From Candidatus Bathyarchaeota archaeon (GTDB taxonomy: Archaea; Thermoproteota; Bathyarchaeia; Bathyarchaeales; Bathycorpusculaceae), in NCBI GenBank assembly GCA_018396615.1, contig JAGTQT010000006.1, forward strand, positions 1-51,794: a stretch of DNA of 51,794 bases, in the 5' to 3' direction. A program made the position numbers and the translations under genes. Below the pieces are notes generated by a model. The model was not told the DNA's origin, did no database searches, and saw only the letters and a list, made by a program, of their open reading frames with translations. Each line of letters begins with the position of its first letter. Position 1 is the stretch's first letter. Shown piece by piece: positions 47,360-51,794 of this stretch.

Positions 47360-48475
47360 TCACCTTTTAACCTCATTTTCGTAAAGTTCAGACACATACT
47401 CAGCTATTGCCGGTGCTGCTGTTAAACCTGGAGACTCTATCCCAATAAGATTGATGAAGCCAAAAAAGCCTCGATCATGCTCATGTCTTATGGCAAAGTC
47501 CTTAAAGTTATCATTTGGTCCCTGAAGTTTGGGTCTTATTCCAGAGGAGTCAGCTTGGATTCTTGAATCACGTACGCTGGGCAAGAATCTTGCTACATCT
47601 TCTAGGAACTCTTTTTCACTTGACTCAACCTCGTAGGTGATCTTGTTTACGTAGTAGGCATTGGGGCCGAGTCTAATAGAGCCGTCGAGATCTGGGGTTA
47701 GGTGAATTCCAAGTCCTGCGCCTTTGGGAACGGGATAGACAAGCATTTTTACTGGGGGTTTTCCGAGTAGTCGGAAATAGTCTCCTTTGCAAAGGTGTAG
47801 TCTATAACCGAGCTTGTCCACGTCTAGTCCAACCATTTCAGCCACTTTGTCTGCGTAGAGGCCAGCACAGTTGATAATTGTCTTGGCTGTGACTGAGAAT
47901 TTTTCGCCGACGCTGGTTCCGCCGATTTCGTAGCCGTCAGTCGTTTTTCTGATGCTTGTAACTTCTGTTTCCATTGCAAAAACAGCGCCGTTTCTGCGAG
48001 CTTTCTGATAAAAATGGTTCATCAGTTCGTCGGGTTCTACGATTCCTGTTGATGGCGTGTATAACGCTTTTTCAACGTTTACGTTGGGTTCTAGTTTCTT
48101 AACTTCTTCTCTGTCAAGGTATTTTGCGCCTTCGACGCCGTTGTCTTGTCCCATCCGCATTAGTTTTTCCAGCTCTTCTATTTCGTCTTCTTCAATGGCT
48201 ACGGTTAGTTTCCCCAGTTTTTTATATGGGATTCCATGTTTTTCGCATATTTCATATGTTTTCTGGTTTCCTTTGACGCATAGAATCGCTTTTAGGCTGT
48301 TTTTGGGATAGTGGATGCCTGAGTGGAGAACTCCGCTGTTATGGCTGCTGGTTTCCTGTCCGAACTTCTTGTTTTTCTCGAAAACATAGACGTCTTTGTT
48401 CCCTTCGGAAATCTTGGCAGCGATCGCTAAGCCTACTACGCCAGCGCCTATTACTGCTATATTTAGGGTTTCCAC
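47360..48475 (-). CDS. FAD-dependent oxidoreductase, L-2-hydroxyglutarate oxidase (LhgO)-like
   Basis: IAVIGAGVVGLAIAAKISEGNKDVYVFEKNKKFGQETSSHNSGVLHSGIHYPKNSLKAILCVKG, CAGLYADKVAEMVG, IRPKLQGP, FGFINLIGIESPGLTAAPAIAEYV. Confidence 0.92.
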   Translation of the reverse strand: METLNIAVIGAGVVGLAIAAKISEGNKDVYVFEKNKKFGQETSSHNSGVLHSGIHYPKNSLKAILCVKGNQKTYEICEKHGIPYKKLGKLTVAIEEDEIEELEKLMRMGQDNGVEGAKYLDREEVKKLEPNVNVEKALYTPSTGIVEPDELMNHFYQKARRNGAVFAMETEVTSIRKTTDGYEIGGTSVGEKFSVTAKTIINCAGLYADKVAEMVGLDVDKLGYRLHLCKGDYFRLLGKPPVKMLVYPVPKGAGLGIHLTPDLDGSIRLGPNAYYVNKITYEVESSEKEFLEDVARFLPSVRDSRIQADSSGIRPKLQGPNDNFKDFAIRHEHDRGFFGFINLIGIESPGLTAAPAIAEYVSELYENEVKR

Positions 48476-48587
48476 GAAGAGCCATGAGAGGGGAAATTGC
48501 TAATAAATTTTCGGAGAAAACGCGTGAAACGGTTGATAGAAACGAATGTTTCAAATACTTTGGGAGTATTGAAAAGCATCTGGAGAG

Positions 48588-49772
48588 ATGAACTTGCTTA
48601 ACGAAATACTGAACTTGGTTAAAGCGCAGGAAAAGTGGCGCGGCAAGCAATGTTTAAACTTGATACCTTCAGAAAACATCATGAGTCCAGCGGCTAGAAG
48701 TTTGCTATGCTCGGATTTTGCACATCGCTATACAGCGCGAGACCGCTTTTACATGGGTACACGTTTTGCTGATGAGCTTGAGCAATTCGGGGAAAAAATC
48801 GCGAAGAAAGTATTCAAAGCCGAAGTCGCAGATCTTCGTCCGCTTTCGGGGCACATTGCCGATTGGATCATGCTAACATACTTGGCTGAGAGAGGAGATC
48901 GGTTTATGTGTGTTTCGCCAGAAGACGGAGGGTATCCAGGCATGTGGCAAAATGGTCTTGCTGGTGTGCTAAAGCTTAAGATTGCGGCGTTTCCGTTTTC
49001 CAAGAAGGATATGAATGTGTTGGTTGAGCAAGCAAAGGAAGTCATACATAAGTTTAGACCTAGTTTTCTGATTTTTGGTGCCAGTCTTATCACGTTTCCT
49101 CAAGCTGTTAAGGAGCTAGCAGGAGCCGCATGTGGGGTTGATGCGCTTGTGGGATATGATGGTTCTCACGTGCTCGGTCTTATTGCGGGCGGACAGTTTC
49201 AGGATCCTCTTAGGGAGGGCGCGTTTGCTCTTTTCGGGTCCACGCACAAATCCTTTTTTGGGCCTCAAGGTGGGATAATTCTGGCGGATAGAGAGCATGG
49301 GGAAGTGATTAAAGCGAGAATTTGTCCTGCATTTGTGGATAATGCGCACTGGAATCGTATTGCGGCACTGACTTTAGCATTAGCTGAGATGGAGAAGTTT
49401 GGTAAGGCTTACGCCTCGCAAGTGATAAAAAATGCCAAAGCCTTAGCAGAGGCTCTTTACGAATGCGGCTTTCCTGTAAGATGTGCGCATCGTGGGTTTA
49501 CTCAGTCACATCAAGCTATTCTTGACTATGGGAGCTATGATCAGGGCAGAGTTGTGGCGGAAAGGTTGCAGCAGGCCGATATTATTGTGGATTGTGCGGT
49601 GCGAGTTGGCACGTGTGAAGTGACGAGGCGTGGCATGAAGGAAGCTGAGATGTCCCAGATTGCTGAGCTTATGAAGCGAGCAGTTATCGACAAAGAGCCT
49701 TCTAACCGAGTGAAGAAAGATGTAGCCAAGCTGACCTGCGAATTTCAAAATGCTGAGTACTGCTTTGCTTAG
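48588..49772 (+). CDS. Divergent serine hydroxymethyltransferase-like PLP enzyme
   Basis: LIPSENIMSPAARSLLCSDFAHRYTARDRFYMGTRF, YDGSHVLGLIAGGQFQDPLREGA, GSTHKSFFGPQGG; clearly homologous to the SHMT at 15555 but with altered motifs. Confidence 0.88.
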   Translation: MNLLNEILNLVKAQEKWRGKQCLNLIPSENIMSPAARSLLCSDFAHRYTARDRFYMGTRFADELEQFGEKIAKKVFKAEVADLRPLSGHIADWIMLTYLAERGDRFMCVSPEDGGYPGMWQNGLAGVLKLKIAAFPFSKKDMNVLVEQAKEVIHKFRPSFLIFGASLITFPQAVKELAGAACGVDALVGYDGSHVLGLIAGGQFQDPLREGAFALFGSTHKSFFGPQGGIILADREHGEVIKARICPAFVDNAHWNRIAALTLALAEMEKFGKAYASQVIKNAKALAEALYECGFPVRCAHRGFTQSHQAILDYGSYDQGRVVAERLQQADIIVDCAVRVGTCEVTRRGMKEAEMSQIAELMKRAVIDKEPSNRVKKDVAKLTCEFQNAEYCFA

Positions 49773-49833
49773 TGAGCTTTTTATTTGTCCATAATCTTCC
49801 CTATTATCAAACGCAAGAAACAAGTGGCCTTTC

Positions 49834-50796
49834 TTGGAAAGCACGATTCCTCAATCCCTCATGCAAATACTAAAACGGCAAAAATATCATCTTGTAGGCA
49901 GACACTCGGCTGTGAAAAGATGCAGATGGCTGCATGAGTCGCTTGTCAAGGGGAGACCTTGCTACAAGCAGAAATTCTATGGGATAAAGACTCATCAATG
50001 TATCCAGATGACTCCTGTTCTTTTTAATTGTACTCAGAGGTGCCTATTTTGTTGGAGAGCTCAGAGTGGGGATCAAGAAATTGTCTGGAATGAGGTTGAA
50101 CCGCTTTCGTTGGATTCTCCGGATGAAATCGTAGAGAACTGTGTTAGGACGCAGATTAGGATTTTAAGTGGATATAAGGGGAACCCTCAAACTGATCTGA
50201 AGAAGTTTACCGAAGCTTTGACACCAAAGCATGTGGCCATAAGCCTAAGTGGGGAACCTTTGCTGTATGAACGCTTGGGAGAATTGATTGGAGCTTTTCG
50301 CAAAAAAGGCTTTACAACGTTTCTGGTTACTAACGGCACGATGCCTTCAGAGCTGGCGAATCTCGGCGAAGAACCTACTCAGCTCTATGTTTCGGTGTGT
50401 GCTTCTGATGAGAAGGCGTATAAGCGCGTGTGTCGACCGCAGATCGGTCGTGCATGGGAGAAGCTGAACCAAACGTTGGCTCTTTTGCCGAGTTTCAAAT
50501 GCCCAACTGTGGTTCGAGTTACTTTGTCTCGTGGTTTAAACATGAGCAATATCGAGGGGTATGCGAAAACTATAGAGAAGGCTAATCCGACGTATGTGGA
50601 GCCTAAGGCTTACATGCATGTAGGGTTTTCAAGGCTTAGACTTGGTTTCGAAAATATGCCGAGTCATGGTGAGATCAGAGATTTTGCGGTGCGGCTGGCG
50701 CATGTGGTAGGTTATAATGTTGTTGATGAGTCGGAGAGCAATAGGGTTGTGTTGTTGAGTCGGCTTGCGAAACCTGTTAGGTTTGATTTGCCCTAG
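49834..50796 (+). CDS. taw1: tRNA 4-demethylwyosine synthase (Taw1/TYW1-like radical SAM)
   Basis: KTHQCIQMTPVLFNCTQRCLFCWRAQSG radical SAM CxxxCxxC, HVAISLSGEPLLYERLGELI, FLVTNGTMPSEL, YVEPKAYMHVGFSRLRL. Confidence 0.94.
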   Translation: MESTIPQSLMQILKRQKYHLVGRHSAVKRCRWLHESLVKGRPCYKQKFYGIKTHQCIQMTPVLFNCTQRCLFCWRAQSGDQEIVWNEVEPLSLDSPDEIVENCVRTQIRILSGYKGNPQTDLKKFTEALTPKHVAISLSGEPLLYERLGELIGAFRKKGFTTFLVTNGTMPSELANLGEEPTQLYVSVCASDEKAYKRVCRPQIGRAWEKLNQTLALLPSFKCPTVVRVTLSRGLNMSNIEGYAKTIEKANPTYVEPKAYMHVGFSRLRLGFENMPSHGEIRDFAVRLAHVVGYNVVDESESNRVVLLSRLAKPVRFDLP

Positions 50797-50920
50797 TTTT
50801 TTAGGTTATTTAGGTTTTTCTTGCCTCTATTTATGTAACTTTGAGAGCAAGTCTTATATTGATACTTCAATAAATTAAATATATTCTAAAACTAATAATT
50901 AAACTTGGGTTTGAGAGAAC

Positions 50921-51119
50921 ATGGTGAGCGAAGGAAGAGGAAGATTATTCAGAAGAAAAGATGGCAAATACCTGATATATGTCCCGAAAGATCTGGCGGA
51001 AGACAGCATGTTTCCATTTAAAGTCTTGGACTCAATGTTTGAAAATCTATTTTAAAATTGGCGACTCCAAGCTAGTTATCCAAGAATGGAAGGAACCTTT
51101 GCCCGAAAAAACGCAGTAA
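50921..51119 (+). pseudogene. AbrB-like small protein interrupted by an apparent frameshift
   Basis: Frame 1 from ATG 50921: MVSEGRGRLFRRKDGKYLIYVPKDLAEDSMFPFK...ENLF* (stop 51055); another frame continues ...KIYFKIGDSKLVIQEWKEPLPEKTQ* (stop 51119), as if one gene. Confidence 0.55.
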
Positions 51120-51225
51120 ATGCGATAGAATACAGCGTGTTAGCGGGCTTCGTTTGATTGTGCTTTGAGGATACAATAAAATACTACTTCACGTCAATCA
51201 GCATCAGCAATCTGAAGTGATTAAA

Positions 51226-51794
51226 ATGTCAGCGTTGGAAGACTTTCTCAAACAGATTAAAGAGGAACTAAAGGAAAAAGAAGCGGTGCGACAGAAGCTG
51301 CAGAGCGATGTTAGGAAGGCTACAAGCCTCTCAAAGCAGTCTATTCTCCTGATCCACCAGAAAAAGCTGAGAGACGCCAAAACGCTTCTAAAAAACGCTA
51401 GCAGAATTATCCGAAAAAGCTGCAAAACAGCCGACATGTATCCTGATGTGGCGCACAGCGGAATGTTAAGTGCAGCGCGACAGGAATATGCTGAAGCGGT
51501 GATTTTTCTTAAGCTGGTGGAGCATGAAAGCTTTGCAACACCAGAAGAAGTTAATGTTCCTTCCATTGACTATGTTCTCGGGTTGGCAGACGTGATAGGG
51601 GAGTGTCGACGTCTCGCGTTGGATGCCCTTCGTGAAGGTGATGGCGAAAAAGGGGAGCGTTGCTTGGAAGTAATGGATGAGATCTATGTTGAACTTATGA
51701 GCATGGATGAAGCTTACATGATGGTTCCAGGTCTCAGAAGGAAGTGTGATGTTGCGCGGAAAGTTATTGAGATAACGCGTGGTAACATAACTCA
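51226..51794 (+). CDS. Translin-like family protein (3' truncated by window edge)
   Basis: Manual translation: MSALEDFLKQIKEELKEKEAVRQKLQSDVRKATSLSKQSILLIHQKKLRDAKTLLKNASRII...ARQEYAEAVIFLKLVEHESFATPEEVNVPSIDYVLGLADVIGECRRLALDALREGD. Not in ORF track because it is open at the edge. Confidence 0.8.
   Translation, partial: MSALEDFLKQIKEELKEKEAVRQKLQSDVRKATSLSKQSILLIHQKKLRDAKTLLKNASRIIRKSCKTADMYPDVAHSGMLSAARQEYAEAVIFLKLVEHESFATPEEVNVPSIDYVLGLADVIGECRRLALDALREGDGEKGERCLEVMDEIYVELMSMDEAYMMVPGLRRKCDVARKVIEITRGNIT

Noticed and set aside
1-51794. CRISPR arrays, transposases, integrases, rRNA or tRNA genes
   Set aside because: Manual reading found no regularly spaced repeats, no transposase/integrase motifs, and no convincing RNA gene signature; small RNAs cannot be excluded without covariance models.

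Overview
This 51.8 kb archaeal chromosomal segment is densely coding. A TACK-type, Bathyarchaeia-like origin is my inference from PolD (DP1 and DP2), Elf1, aIF5A, GGGP synthase, Alba and a Sec61-beta type translocon protein; no search was possible. Most of it is core housekeeping: Pus10, SRP54, aIF5A, NAD kinase, Nob1, Alba, the KorDABC operon, SHMT, both PolD subunits, GGGPS, Elf1, NadE, glutamine synthetase, a nucleotide-sugar operon, Trm112/Trm5-like, RpoP, Taw1 and a translin-like protein. I saw no rRNA, tRNA, CRISPR array or transposase. The most interesting part is about 25.2-28.1 kb. It holds a strong candidate replication origin upstream of orc1/cdc6, with ORB-like boxes inside longer repeats. 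Next to it are three uncharacterised genes, one predicted to be a membrane-anchored coiled-coil winged-helix protein, and an intergenic region with near-identical TGTGACGTCA repeats around a 13-bp inverted repeat. Other items worth checking are a UDP-sugar dehydrogenase-like protein without the catalytic Cys motif, a divergent second SHMT, a bactofilin-like protein of about 17-aa repeats, a NadE/nitrilase pair, a Trm112/Trm5-like pair, a likely frameshifted AbrB-like gene, and a sharp G+T island within and upstream of srp54.
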